From positions 183,811,386 through 183,875,385 of the forward strand of contig CM039462.1 of NCBI GenBank assembly GCA_022414725.1: a DNA stretch of 64,000 nucleotides. Direction: 5' to 3'. Under the pieces are notes generated by a model. It saw only the letters and a list, made by a program, of their open reading frames with translations. It did no database searches and was not told where the DNA came from. Origin of the DNA: Microglena sp. YARC (taxonomy: Eukaryota; Chlorophyta; Chlorophyceae; Chlamydomonadales; Chlamydomonadaceae). Shown here in pieces: positions 1-10,451 of this stretch. Within the stretch, counting starts at the first letter, position 1, and every line of letters begins with the position of its first letter. The translations under genes were made by a program, and so were the position numbers.

Positions 1-1159
1 GGGCAGACGAGGATTCATCCGATATAAATTGATGAAAGAAGAGAGCAGTTTCGCATATTGACGAGGAGGGTCACTTGCGATGGACTTAGGACTGACGTGG
101 AACGAGTACCTAAATGCAGCCTGTTACCTCAACGGCAAATAAAAACTATAGCAAATAAGGGAGTAAAAAGGCAAGGAAATGGTAAGGAGTTCATTTTGCA
201 ATGGGCAGGAGAAGAGGGGGAAACTTACGCCTAACACAAAACGTGGGGGGACGGTACCACACCACACCACACCCAACCACCACAGCGGACGGGCAATCTG
301 AGCCGCGCGTCTCCTACTTCAACAATTGTGATACGTAACAATCTACTCATGGAGCAAGAAATAGTCGTGCGCCTGGCACTCACGTCAATCGCAACAGCCT
401 CAGAAAGCTTGAACATCAGAGAGGAGCGTGGCTCAGCATTTGACTGCTCCATGGCCCTTGCCCTGCCAATAGTCTCCATGCCACTGCGACCAGCTACAGC
501 GTTGCTCGCAACAGCAGGTCGTGAATCTGGAATTCTAAGGTTCAACGCACTCCTGGGCTGCACGGCTTTGGTAGAAATGCTCTTGTTACCAATCATGTCC
601 ATCCTTGGTATATGGATAGACTTGGGGAGTTAATGAAAATGTGTAAGTCTTTCTGGCCGTGGTTGTATGCTGTGATGTAAGAAGACGACAAGCCTGGATT
701 ATGTACCGAACGGTGGCGCTGGTGGCAACTCAACAGCAGGTGGTCGGTCACAATTCAAATCTCACATGTGTGACCGCGCCGCGATTTGAGAGGCTCCTGT
801 GCATTCCCGTCGACGCGCCCTCGACAGCAGCCTCCCAACCAACAGGATTGGCCAATCCGAGCCCAGCACGTGCCAGCTCACGCGGACTGGGGTCCGAAGT
901 ATCAGCGAAGTATCTCAGCTCGGCCCGCAGTACGTGGTCCAGACGCCTCCCACGAAACGCAACGCGCCACGCGCGCGCACTGTCGTGGTGGCGGACCCTC
1001 CGCAGAGGCCAAGCTGCCTGCGCACTCCGCCGCCAATGCGACTCTAGGGTTCTCTACACATTCAGCTTGCGCCAACTTTTTCAAAAATAAAATAATCAAA
1101 AATCAACTAGGGCTGCAGCACACTAGCACGCAGCCACCGCCCAACCGGAGACTTCGTTT
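1..1159. other. Unassigned left flank
   Basis: Short ORFs occur on both strands here (for example 328-633 plus and 231-602 minus), but they overlap one another, lack recognisable motifs and show no codon signal I would trust. I see no gene, RNA or mobile element that I can support. Confidence 0.4.
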
Positions 1160-1790
1160 GAATTAATTCGACTAGGGCCGACTAGGGCTACAGCAAGCGA
1201 CAACCGTCTACCCCCCTGCTGCCTTGCTACGGAGCTACATAATTACCGTCGCATGGCGGGAGGCTTGGATCAATTCAATTCGACTAGGGCTCCGGCAAGC
1301 GGCGACCGGCCATGGGGCGCGCCCATCCCCCTGCTGTCCTGATTCGGAGCTTTACAATTTCTGTTTCATGGCGGGTGACTTGGTTCAATTCAATTCGACT
1401 AGGGCCACGGCATGCAACTGCCGACCATCCCAGTCGACCAATTCCCCAAAGCATTAGGGCTAATACGTTACATGGCGGGAGACTCCATTCAATTCGACTA
1501 GGGCCGGCATGAGACTTGGTTAAATTCAATTCGACTAGGGCTACAGCAAGCGGCGACCGCCCATGGGGCGCGCACATCCCCCTGATGTCCTGATTCGGAG
1601 CTATACAGTTTCTGTTTCATGGCGGGTGACTTGGTTCAATTCAAGTCGACTTGGGCCGCGGCAGGCTACTCCCGACCATACCAGTCGACCGATTCCCCAC
1701 AGCATTAACTAGGGCTGCAGAAGTTGCATGGCGGGAGACTTGGTTCAACTCAATTCGACTAGGGCCACGGCATGCACCCCCCTTTGGGTG
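1160..1790 (+). repeat. Degenerate tandem repeat with AATTCGACTAGGGC core
   Basis: At least six copies of a unit built around 'ggcgggagacttggttcaat' followed by 'tcgactagggc' recur near 1250, 1370, 1470, 1520, 1625 and 1730. Spacing is irregular, about 50-120 bp. Some copies share longer flanks, such as 'cggcgaccg..catggggcgcgc' and 'tgattcggagct'. The overlapping short ORFs are by-products of the repetition. It resembles a decayed minisatellite. Confidence 0.8.
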
Positions 1791-1795
1791 GCCCA

Positions 1796-2012
1796 AGTAC
1801 CGTACCCACCCATACCCACACTTCCACCCACCCATTCACCCACCCATGCCACCCATACTGACCCATACCCACCCACACTCACTCACCCAGTCACACATAC
1901 CCGCCCACACCCACCCACTCACCCACCCACCCACATTACCCACCCATTTACCCATACATACATACCCATCCATACCACCCATACTCACCCATTCACACAC
2001 CCACCCACAACG
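1796..2012 (+). repeat. CCCA/CCCAT-rich minisatellite (left flank of copia element)
   Basis: A near-continuous run of cacccacccat and cccatac variants with almost no G. Similar DNA resumes at 32966-33160, just beyond the distal LTR. The copia element at 2013-32960 therefore appears to have inserted into one such array. Confidence 0.85.
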
Positions 2013-2240
2013 TGTTATTGACTGATTTATATATCAGTCTCTGAGTCGGCATAATGCACACCGGTACCTTTCCCTCCTGGTACCGTGTTGCCTGCCGCCA
2101 AGCCTCAGGCTAGCTGTGGCCTGCACGTGACTGCAGTACCCTGCAGTACACATCTCTATTCTATATGATTGCGCCTGTTGCGCTTAATAACATCTTCTCC
2201 TCTATCGAGCCTATGCCGTTGTCACAATCTTACATTCACA
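2013..2240 (+). repeat. 5' LTR of outer copia element
   Basis: A direct repeat of 32733-32960, 228 bp, with TG..CA ends. It is followed at 2241 by GGTTATGTGC, where a primer-binding site would lie. I could not assign that site to a specific tRNA; the copia element at 10191 also has GGTTAT directly after its 5' LTR. Confidence 0.85.
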
Positions 2241-2746
2241 GGTTATGTGCGCCATCTTTAGACGCTAACGAAGAACAGCCGCTGATTTCCGCGTTCGGAT
2301 TCAGTTCCCCTCTAACTTGTCGAAGGCCCGAGTTTTAACTAAGCACCTGGACTCCCTGTGCGGATCCTACTTCCCGCTGCTCCGCCTGCCGCTTCCTACC
2401 AAGACTCCTTGGATCTGCCACTGCGTCCTACGACTGGAGCAAGCAAGAGCGACCACAAGTCACCGAAATCTATGAAGTGAGTATAGGACGACGCCCTCAC
2501 CGAGACCCACACAGTGCTGTATTGATCTCAGACGATCAATTTGTCTACGACCCTAGCTTAAGAGAAGCTTCTGTCGTCGAACATTGCCGCTTGGCAACGT
2601 TCAACCCCCGGTAATCCGCTGGATCCCTTTGGATCGCCGATTCCCACACACACTCCATCCCCTCTTCCCCTGCCCCGCCCTCGTAACTCCCCCTATCCCA
2701 ACACTCCGACCTACAACGCCAAGACTCCTACACAGAAGACCTCACC

Positions 2747-5518
2747 ATGCCACCTCCACGTATATTCACCGGTAACAACCTCTACAACTGACGCTGCGCC
2801 AGGCAGAATATCCTTCTCGCCCTCAAATCAGATAGGGACACCATTGCCGTTGCATTCGACTGCCAACAGGCGGTGGTCGCTGGCGAGCCTGCCGACTCTG
2901 ATGGTTACCCTGCTGATGACTTTACTTACCCTGTTGTTGCGGGTGCTGATCCAGCTGTACCGGCTCATGGTGTCCCCACCAGGATCTCCACTTGGAAGAA
3001 CAACAAGGCCTTCAAGATCATCATAGATCATGTATCAGACCCCATCCAGCAGGCCATTCATGCTAACACAGATATGGCCACTAGAGCTTTCAGGTTTCTG
3101 GATGCCCTGTACTCTGAGGAAGGCAGCAGGCTAGAGCATACCACCCTGACTGCCATAATGGGAATACGTATGACTTCCACTGAATCCCTGCAGACATACC
3201 TCTCTAGGGCAGCTGATATGTATTCCCAGATTCCCAAGATTCAAGGCACCCACATCGTTTCTATCTACCAGCACCTTTCTCAACCTTATTGTCAAGGGAC
3301 TGAACTCCCGCCCTGAATATGATGGGTATATCAATCAATTCAACCCCACAGCTGTCACCACCTTTGCTATGCTCCAAAGTGCCCTCTTCAACTGGTGCTT
3401 AGTGAAGCAAGTTGACCCTGCACCATCTCCTGAAGAGGCTGAGATGGCAGCTACAGCTTACAGGGCCAGGAAGCCATTCAACAGCAAGCACCTCCCATTC
3501 AGAGACAGGACTATCTCCTACAAGAAGATGATCTGCTGGAACTGTGGGGGAATAGGTCATAGCTCTAGAGACTGCACCAGTGAGGACACTGACCTGGCTT
3601 TCAGGCCAGCTGACTCAGATGATGCTGACCATGGATCTAAGTCACCTCCCAAGAACAGATCAGGAGATGACAAGGATCCTGACGACAAGAAGACTCCTAG
3701 GAAGACCAGTACATACAGGAGGCGTCTAAGAAGATATCCAAGCAGGGGCCGCCATGCCCACGTTGCTGATGGTGATCAGTCCACCTCAAACTCTGACAGT
3801 GAGGGTGAAGAACACAACTTCCTGTCCCTGGCACTGGATGAAGACAACCCCCAGCCCATGAGATTTGCTACACCAACCAGAGGCAAGTCTGTTTCATTTG
3901 CCTTGCCACCTGACCCCCTGGCTAATACAGCTTTCTTTGGACAAATAAGTGCTGATGATGAATGCACTATAGAAGATGGAGAAGTTTTCCAGGCAGCACT
4001 GCAGACAGAATGGATCATAGACACTGCAGCACACTCTCATGCAACCAGTAACATCTCCCATCTGCATGACATCCAGGACCTCCCACAGCCTATTAGGCTG
4101 CAGCTGGCAGATCAAGACTCTCCACCTATCCTCTGCAAGCAGATAGGGAAGGCCAAGATCAAGGGCCATGGCAGGACTCTGATCATCCTGAACAATGTAC
4201 TTCTTGCTGACTGCAACATGCCCAACATCATCAGCATTCATGCAGCCACCAGCCTGTGCCCAGACCTCCAAGTTCACCTGTCCAAGACCCAAGCCATCCT
4301 CTCCATCCCAAGACCATCTGGTACCAAACTGCTTCTCTCATGCCCCAAAAGGCATGGACTCTACCTTACCCAAACTTCACCAGTCACTGCCAGTAACCCC
4401 TCTATCACTGTGGACCATACCATTGCCTACATCATGATGGTTACCAAGACTCCATCAACTCACACTGGCTCTGAGACAGGGCAGTACCCACCCACTCATG
4501 AGACCTCCACCAGTAGAGCTGATCAAGACTGCCAGGTTCCCCCCTCTACCTCTGCAACGTCTGCACCCCACACTGCTTCTGAGATAGGGCAGTACCCACC
4601 CACTCATGTGGAGGCAAACCAAGACCTCCATGACTTCCCCTCTACTTCTGCTCCATCTGCACCCCACACTGCTTCTGAGATAGGGCAGTACCCACCCACT
4701 CATGTGGAGGCAGACCAAGACCTCCAGGACCATCCTCCCCCTATCTGCCAGTACCATTCCCCTTCCACTGCAGGCAATCTGGAAGACTCTGCTGATGATA
4801 CTGACAGTGATGACATGCCAGAGCTCATCCATCCAGAAGTACACAAGCCCCAGGATGACCCTGGACTAGGAGTAGATGACCCTCCAGAAACCACTCCAGC
4901 CCTCCAACAACAGCTGGACAACCTGGGCCTACAACGAGCCAGAGCAGAGATGGAACTCCTCAGTGACCAGATCAGGACCAACTATGAGGAATATGATGGC
5001 CCCATAGATGGGGACGGGCCACTCAAGCCGTCTGATCTAGACACAGCAACTACCTGGGACCAATGGATACTGGTCAACAGGTCACCAGACATTGGACTAC
5101 CACTGGGAGAAGTTAATCAGAATGTCAACCACATCCACTTCTCCTACAACTCCAGCCTTAGTCTCACACGATTTGGATGCACCCTACACCACCTGAATAG
5201 CAGGCCTGCTTCACCAGCTTTCAACATCAAGCCCAGGCCTCCACTGTCCAAGCTCATCACAGCATTCACCAGCAAGTTCCCCACCCTGCTGGCTTCTGAA
5301 AAGGAACAGTTCCCACACAGGTCAATGCACAAGGAGCCATCTGATGCCTACAGTCCTATCATTAAGCACAACAGCAGACTCCAGCAAATGGTGCAAGCCT
5401 ACCCCACTGTTTCTACCATAGCCAGACCCACTCTACAGTGGGCCATTTGTCTCCAAGCTGCCATGGTCAATGCACATGCTCACACACTCTCATTCAGACC
5501 TAAGATGATCATGGACCC
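2747..5518 (+). pseudogene. Copia gag-protease, broken
   Basis: The likely start is the ATG at 2747; a TGA replaces an expected codon 15 residues later, and the frame then reads 2873-3316. A frameshift near 3290-3320 moves coding to 3369-5585. The first part is a UBN2-like Gag (about 140 residues). A CCHC zinc knuckle follows (C-W-N-C..G-H..C near 3535-3576). Next comes a copia-type protease with WIIDTAAHSHAT at about 4010, DTA replacing the usual DSG or DTG, and the conserved downstream 'NIISIHA' region. Residues near 4441-4720 hold three copies of a repeat ending IGQYPPTH. The remaining ~280 residues are acidic and unrecognised; no integrase or RT follows. The last ~20 codons (after about 5518) are antisense to the viral ATPase. 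Confidence 0.7.
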
Positions 5519-5523
5519 GCAAG

Positions 5524-5703
5524 CTCATATTGTTTCAATAATTGGCAAACAGAATATGTTTTACCAGTCCCTCGGCTCCCAATGAAAAGGGCTACAAAAT
5601 AGTTGCGTGGCAGGGACGTGTTTAAACATTGTGGGTAAGTGTTTGGCTTATAAACGAGTTTTTTATGAATAAAATTACTGACTGCGTTTTCTGTGATATT
5701 CAT
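5524..5703 (-). pseudogene. Viral genome-packaging ATPase, N-terminal fragment
   Basis: Sixty viral residues remain from the start at 5703. Residues 42-49 are GSRGTGKT, a Walker A P-loop, preceded by a hydrophobic strand (YFVALFI). This is the typical entry to FtsK/HerA-type packaging ATPases of polinton-like viruses and virophages, which pump DNA into the capsid. Homology stops at about 5524, where copia sequence begins; the Walker B and sensor parts are gone. Its position next to the capsid genes on the same strand supports the call. Without the rest of the domain, another P-loop ATPase remains possible. Confidence 0.65.
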
Positions 5704-5729
5704 CTATTTTTACAGGACATAATATTTTA

Positions 5730-6245
5730 CTAAAAAGGGCATTGTGACCCAGGGAAGAGTGATTGATAAGCCAGTCGTTTCCCATCATTCATTATTTTCT
5801 GTCTAAACAGTTCAACAGTTTCCTCCTGGCTTATTTTTGGAACTTTTGTAACGTTCAAGCGCTTTTTAATTTGTCTTGACATCTGTTTCACTTCAACTTC
5901 TTCTGATTCTGGCTGGGAATCATCTGTTATCACCTGTTCGTCTTCGTCAGAGTCATCATCACTAACAACAATAGTTGTTTTCAGTTTCTTATTGACTGCC
6001 TTCTTACGAAGTTTCATCTCAGTAGCCTTTTCTTGTTGCTTTACTTGTTTCTCCTGTTTCTGGAGCTGCTTCTCTTGTCTACTGATTTCTCCTAATTCTT
6101 TTCTCTTGGCCCAAGCTTTTTCCCGTGCTCTTGCTAGAACCTCTTTCTGCTTCTCAGACATTACCCTCTTTGCTTTGGGTTGAATCACTTCCACATCCTC
6201 CAAATTGTTACTGAGTTGCTCAATATCCTCCATATATAATTTCAA
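5730..6245 (-). CDS. Charged coiled-coil viral protein, unknown function
   Basis: 171 residues. Residues 30-85 are rich in K, E, Q and R with heptad-like spacing (KQKEVLARAREKAWAKRKE, then repeated KQxEKQ), which suggests a long coiled coil. A very acidic stretch (SDDDSDEDE) follows, and then a basic C-terminal part. There is no enzyme motif or signal peptide. It lies between the ATPase and capsid genes in the same orientation with short spacers, so a virion or scaffolding role is possible but is only inference. An ATG-proximal alternative start is Met5. Confidence 0.6.
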   Translation of the reverse strand: MKLYMEDIEQLSNNLEDVEVIQPKAKRVMSEKQKEVLARAREKAWAKRKELGEISRQEKQLQKQEKQVKQQEKATEMKLRKKAVNKKLKTTIVVSDDDSDEDEQVITDDSQPESEEVEVKQMSRQIKKRLNVTKVPKISQEETVELFRQKIMNDGKRLAYQSLFPGSQCPF

Positions 6246-6285
6246 GTTAGAAGATAATAGAAAAAATACTGGAATTTACAAATGA

Positions 6286-6492
6286 TCACTGGAATTTTGG
6301 AACCACAGGAGATGTCCTCAGGATATGTATGGCTTTGGGCTTGTTGGGTAAAGGACGACCCCACAGCAACTCAGTCTCATGTAACGGTTGTCGGATCATT
6401 CTCCTACCTACATAGTTTGTAGCTGGTTGAGCATATTGAATGGCTCTATTAGGCCATGTTTCTAGACAGAGAGGTAGCAAATATTTATCCAT
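6286..6492 (-). CDS. Small viral ORF, unknown
   Basis: 68 residues, proline-rich (PLPNKPKAI, RTSPVVPKF), ending only 8 bp after the neighbouring capsid-like gene's stop position at 6501. The tight packing and shared strand suggest a genuine gene transcribed with the capsid block. No domain is recognised. Confidence 0.45.
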   Translation of the reverse strand: MDKYLLPLCLETWPNRAIQYAQPATNYVGRRMIRQPLHETELLWGRPLPNKPKAIHILRTSPVVPKFQ

Positions 6493-6500
6493 TTTATATA

Positions 6501-7601
6501 TTACCTTGTGAAAAAGTATTTCGAGCCGTTTTCACCAGTATCTATCTCCAAAAGAGAGTTGTACATGACGAATAAAAGTGAATAGTTCTTCGTGTTGATA
6601 TTACCAGTGCTGTGAAATGTGATGTTATAGGGTATGTCTTCATCCATTACATCTATTGGTAGACCCAGGGCCCACTGACGAGTTGCTAGAGTACTTGCAC
6701 TTCGTATTAATAGGGTACCATCCTTTGTCAATGTAGTCATGTGTTCCATTGATCTGTTGTCATTGTCAAAAATCATGTCCAAGTATTCATTTGCCCTGAA
6801 ATAGTTTATTGGGTGGTCTGCAACAGGTATATTGTTGACACTAATACCAACATAAACTGGAGCATCATTTGTTAGAATACTTGGAATGCCATGTGAAAAA
6901 TAGTAGCTTGTCCCGTTATAGTCTTGGGTTGAAGTCTTGGAGTGAAAATCTTTTGTCATGAACGTTGCAATAGCATACTCAATATCCCTGGAAGAAATGT
7001 ATATATTAGTTTGTTTGTTTTCGTTTTCATTGAGTTGAAACATGGATGAGAAGTTGTCAAATTCAACACGTTCTGTGACATCGTCTTGAATTTCACTTCG
7101 AACAATAAGGTGTAGATCGGAAATCTCATAGCTTGTTGAATCATTGTCTCTCAACAATACTGCAGCATCTGCCCAAACAATACAGATTCGAACCCTGCCT
7201 TTGATTACACAGTCCTTGGTACCTAAGATACCATGGAAACGGTCTATAACATATAGCTCATCATCTGACATGGAAATTAAATCCACAACCTGAGCATTAC
7301 CTAACATATTGGAGGAATTTGCAGGGGAGTTATGAACAGCCATTAGTCTTGTGAGGTGATGATAATTGTTGATGGACTGGACCTCAACGCCATCACACGA
7401 AACTGATAATGAACTGATTAAGCAATCTATTCCCCTGGGTGCAACACCATCTGAATTAAAAGTGAACAAAAGCTTGACACTGGATAAATCCCCAATTCCA
7501 TCAGTTATTTCAAACACAGTCTGTGTTTGGGGGAAACCTGTTTTTGTTCCTATTGGCTCAATTCTATGGATTTTAGTAATGTTTTGAGGAATTGCATTCA
7601 T
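6501..7601 (-). CDS. Capsid-like protein 1 (PLV jelly-roll candidate)
   Basis: 366 residues with no transmembrane segment and many alternating beta-type hydrophobic stretches. Residues ~55-95 read PRGIDCLISS..SCDGVEVQ..NNYHHL, and the neighbouring gene has the equivalent PRNIESIIQR..EVNGQVIG..SNYNQL at a similar position. The pair therefore look like paralogues sharing an N-terminal capsid fold. Two adjacent capsid genes (major and minor, or two major) are usual in PLVs. I cannot tell from sequence alone which forms the capsomer and which the vertex. The start at 7601 is followed by MNAIPQNITKI, and upstream lies AT-rich spacer. Confidence 0.6.
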   Translation of the reverse strand: MNAIPQNITKIHRIEPIGTKTGFPQTQTVFEITDGIGDLSSVKLLFTFNSDGVAPRGIDCLISSLSVSCDGVEVQSINNYHHLTRLMAVHNSPANSSNMLGNAQVVDLISMSDDELYVIDRFHGILGTKDCVIKGRVRICIVWADAAVLLRDNDSTSYEISDLHLIVRSEIQDDVTERVEFDNFSSMFQLNENENKQTNIYISSRDIEYAIATFMTKDFHSKTSTQDYNGTSYYFSHGIPSILTNDAPVYVGISVNNIPVADHPINYFRANEYLDMIFDNDNRSMEHMTTLTKDGTLLIRSASTLATRQWALGLPIDVMDEDIPYNITFHSTGNINTKNYSLLFVMYNSLLEIDTGENGSKYFFTR

Positions 7602-7634
7602 TTATATTATTGTTACATTTATAATTATTTATAT

Positions 7635-8813
7635 TTATAGAACTAATTCGAGCTGCCGGCCCGCTCCCACTCGTATCATGCTACTACACTCAATAAACAC
7701 CATTGCAGTCAAGTTGGCTGAGCCTGCTGCTCCACTGTCGGCTTGAGACTCGAATGCTCCAATCGAACTGTTCCCTCTTGTGTCAATGCCCGACATGAAC
7801 TCATCATCATTGTGACAGAACTTGCATGAGAGTACAAAGAATTTATCACGCCAGCTTGCAAATGAATCACAAAGGGGACTTAACCCTCCTAGGGTGTCCT
7901 GTAATTGGTTGTAAGAACTTTGTGTTAACGAAAAACACTGTCCAACATTGGCCCTAAAATCTGGATAATAAGTCCCATTGATAGTGAACTGAGCACTTTC
8001 CATCCCAGTCGCTTTCCTAACGAACGTGTTACAGTTTTTGGTCACTGCATCCAATGCTCCAGTAGGTGATTGGTCTACAAACATTCCCCAAGCTCGATTA
8101 ACCGACTGGGACGACACACTAAATTTGGTGGACTGGCTATAACTTGATGCAGCTGATGAAAATGAAAAATAGTTCTTGAACATGATTTCATACACACCTC
8201 CATTTTGCAGAAAGGCATTGTGTGCGGCATCAAAGAGCCCATTATCTATTGAGATAGTATCAACACTGAATGAAATGTCTGATAGAATAAATTGTCCTCC
8301 CCCAATTAGACAATTTGATCCATCTAGCTGTATCCTAAGGCGAACCTGCCCTAGGACTTTTGTATCCAATATGCTGGGCTGAAAGCTATTGAGAGTCAGC
8401 CAATTACAAATGCAATAATCTTTTGGAATACCAATGGGAATAGCTGAACCATCACCTCCTGATTGGACAATCTTACGTCTGTTGACGCAATCTGCACCAA
8501 AGCTGGTATCCGCGATAATATTAAAAAGCTGATTATAATTGGAGAACCCTCCTATCACTTGCCCATTCACTTCCAAGTCGCACCTTTGTATGATTGATTC
8601 AATGTTCCTTGGCATGCCCCCAGTATCTGTGATTGCTTTGAAACTCATTATCAGGCTATCAGTATCTATCAAAGTGTTGGAAGGCATGTCGACTGTAATC
8701 ACACCATTGTTGGTTGCAGAAGTACTATTAAGGGTGGACAGCCGTTTAGTTGCTCTACTATAGTTAGAGATCCGTTTTGTAATGTACTGGAGGTTTTTTG
8801 GGTATGCAGACAT
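7635..8813 (-). CDS. Capsid-like protein 2, candidate major capsid protein
   Basis: 392 residues, intact. It opens with a polar arm (SAYPKNLQYITKRISNYSRA), then VDMPSNTLIDTDSLIMSFKA and PRNIESIIQRCDLEVNG..SNYNQLFNII, a pattern I associate with double-jelly-roll major capsid proteins of polinton-like viruses. Serine-rich loops (FSFSSAASSYSQS) follow, and the C-terminus is beta-rich. It is 33 bp upstream of its paralogue and heads the minus-strand block. It is shorter than most PLV major capsid proteins, so the assignment rests on the shared motif and context; a structure prediction would settle it. Confidence 0.6.
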   Translation of the reverse strand: MSAYPKNLQYITKRISNYSRATKRLSTLNSTSATNNGVITVDMPSNTLIDTDSLIMSFKAITDTGGMPRNIESIIQRCDLEVNGQVIGGFSNYNQLFNIIADTSFGADCVNRRKIVQSGGDGSAIPIGIPKDYCICNWLTLNSFQPSILDTKVLGQVRLRIQLDGSNCLIGGGQFILSDISFSVDTISIDNGLFDAAHNAFLQNGGVYEIMFKNYFSFSSAASSYSQSTKFSVSSQSVNRAWGMFVDQSPTGALDAVTKNCNTFVRKATGMESAQFTINGTYYPDFRANVGQCFSLTQSSYNQLQDTLGGLSPLCDSFASWRDKFFVLSCKFCHNDDEFMSGIDTRGNSSIGAFESQADSGAAGSANLTAMVFIECSSMIRVGAGRQLELVL

Positions 8814-8875
8814 GTAGTTTATATACTCTATATTTTGATAATAATCAAAGTTTATTTTTCAGATAATTATAGATA
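8814..8875 (-). promoter_or_regulatory. AT-rich spacer upstream of capsid block
   Basis: About 62 bp of very AT-rich sequence (tatactctatattttgata) lies between the capsid start and the first repeat insertion. It is the natural place for the viral late-gene promoter. No specific box can be assigned, so this is positional inference only. Confidence 0.3.
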
Positions 8876-9870
8876 CCCGAATGAAAAAAATCTCCAGATT
8901 TTACCCGAATGAAACAATTTATTTTTGATTGAGGGATTAGCCTGTCAAAAATGTCCGTGTGTGTGTGTGTGTGTGTCCGTCACAACCTGCTTTTCAGGTT
9001 TCACTTCAAATCACAAAAAAACGAAACATTATATAAGATATCCCAAATATAAGACATTTTCATTCGGGACGCGCCTCCAGGCGCCCTTTATTTGAAGAGG
9101 GATTAGCCCCATTAAAATGTCCGTCCGTTAGTTAGTTAGTGTCACAAACCAAATTTTCAGGTTTTATGAAAAACATCAAAAAGTTGAACATTCTATATTT
9201 TTGATGAATTATAAGACTTATTTATACCGGGAAAATTCTCAGCAGAGCAAATATGAGCATCGCAATTCACGAAAAGGAGCTCAGGTTGGGCCAAAAAGCT
9301 ACAATTAACGGTTAACAATTTGATTTAAGGGTGCATTGAGGTAACATTTCAGATTTGAACCACTTAAACATGTGCGTATACATAGGTTTGGGAACAGAAT
9401 AGTCGTCAAAAACCAAGGCGAAACATGTACGCATCACAATGGAAGAAACAATCCCCTAGGGCACTTGTGCTATAATTAGCCCTCGGACCCCACCTCAGGG
9501 CCGTGCGTGGGGCAGGGGCGGGGTCAGGGGCAAGCCACGCCACCTGCCGCTGGCCAAAAACCCGTTCAGGAAGACGGGACATACCGTTCACGTCTGGGCT
9601 GGGCGGAAACATGCAATACCTTGTACAAACTCCGTAAAATCAACCAGATACCTGATTGGCCTCATTTTTCTTGCATCAAATTCTTTAAAAACAAGTCAAT
9701 CTACATACATGCATTTTATAACATTACACAAACGTTCAATACTGCTTAAAATTCAACAACCCTTCAAAATCTCTCTTTTCGTCACTTAATAGTTAACAAT
9801 GCTAAATCAACAATCGATGCATTGGACTTCAATTAATTTAAAGCCTCCAGGCACCGTTCAAATTTAATCC
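8876..9870 (-). repeat. Dispersed ~1-kb repeat, copy 2, outer part (inverted relative to copy 1)
   Basis: The reverse complement of about 22764-23571. It begins CCCGAATGAA at 8876, is interrupted by a nested 183-bp relative at 8904-9086, and breaks off at 9870 after ..AATTTAATCC. The missing inner ~185 bp of the same copy are found at 18466-18651. So this copy was split by an insertion of about 8.6 kb. GC-rich stretches around 9490-9600 contain short spurious ORFs that recur in every copy. Confidence 0.85.
8904..9086 (-). mobile_element. Short (183-bp) nested member of the same repeat family
   Basis: It starts CCCGAATGAAAC and ends CATTCGGGACGCGCCTCCAG plus GCGCCC, the same two ends as the 1-kb copies. 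It has a shortened middle with a (GT)n tract and the shared 'gagggattagcc' and 'aatgtccg' blocks. It sits inside the outer copy. TTTA directly flanks both sides (..gatTTTA / TTTAtttg..), consistent with a short TA-rich target duplication. A MITE-like non-autonomous element is the simplest reading. Confidence 0.65.
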
Positions 9871-10190
9871 TCACTATGGAAACAGGTTTGGACGTTAAAC
9901 AACATTAAACGACGTTATATGACATTAAAGCGAGTTAAATACAAGTTAAGCAGGTTAAACCAAGTTAGCTTAAATTATCAAACGTTATTCTCCCTCCACG
10001 ACACCTCAAAAGGGTCAAACTCCTCGACCCCACCCCTAGATAAGCGTAAACACAAGTTAACACAGGTTAAAACCAGTTATCTTACTTTATGTTGCGTCTT
10101 GCATCGCGATATGCCATAACGCGACATTCCTATGCAGGGTCTCAAGGGAAAGCAACTGCCAGCCTAGGATTTCCCCGTCAGAATCGCAGG
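9871..10190. other. Non-coding insert edge with degenerate GTTAAA repeats
   Basis: The left end of the 8.6-kb insertion into repeat copy 2. It shows recurring gttaaac/gttaaat words between 9890 and 10085, and no gene. The source is unknown. Confidence 0.4.
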
Positions 10191-10387
10191 TGTCAGCTTT
10201 AGCTGTTCGTTGGTTCTACCTGTCCTATTGGCTACGCAACCTATCGCGTCTGTCCTTCCCCGTAACCTAAGGGTTCCGGGGTTTGCCGTCAGGACTCCTC
10301 TCTCAAGAGGCGTCCCTCGGCTCTTTTAACTGTCCAGTTGTCTAAACACTTCGTTCCTGGTCTCCTCACGTCCCCTGAACTCTGTCA
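10191..10387 (+). repeat. 5' LTR of copia A
   Basis: A 197-bp direct repeat of 16612-16808. It is followed by GGTTATAGGTC at the expected primer-binding position. Confidence 0.9.
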
Positions 10388-10451
10388 GGTTATAGGTCTC
10401 ATCAGTTGCGCTAAAGCGTACGCCACTGCGGACGTTGAGAAGCTCGGCATC

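Noticed and set aside
231..1166. Several 65-143-codon ORFs at the left end
   Set aside because: Overlapping on both strands, no motif, no splice context that I can support.
9406..9749. Short ORFs at 9406-9749, repeated at 22845-23228 and 34703-35026
   Set aside because: They recur only because the dispersed repeat recurs. Copies differ by indels and substitutions without preserving frame, and no motif is seen.
10338..10451. Copia A Gag starting at 10338
   Set aside because: That ATG lies inside the 5' LTR; the in-frame ATG at 10452 is the better start.
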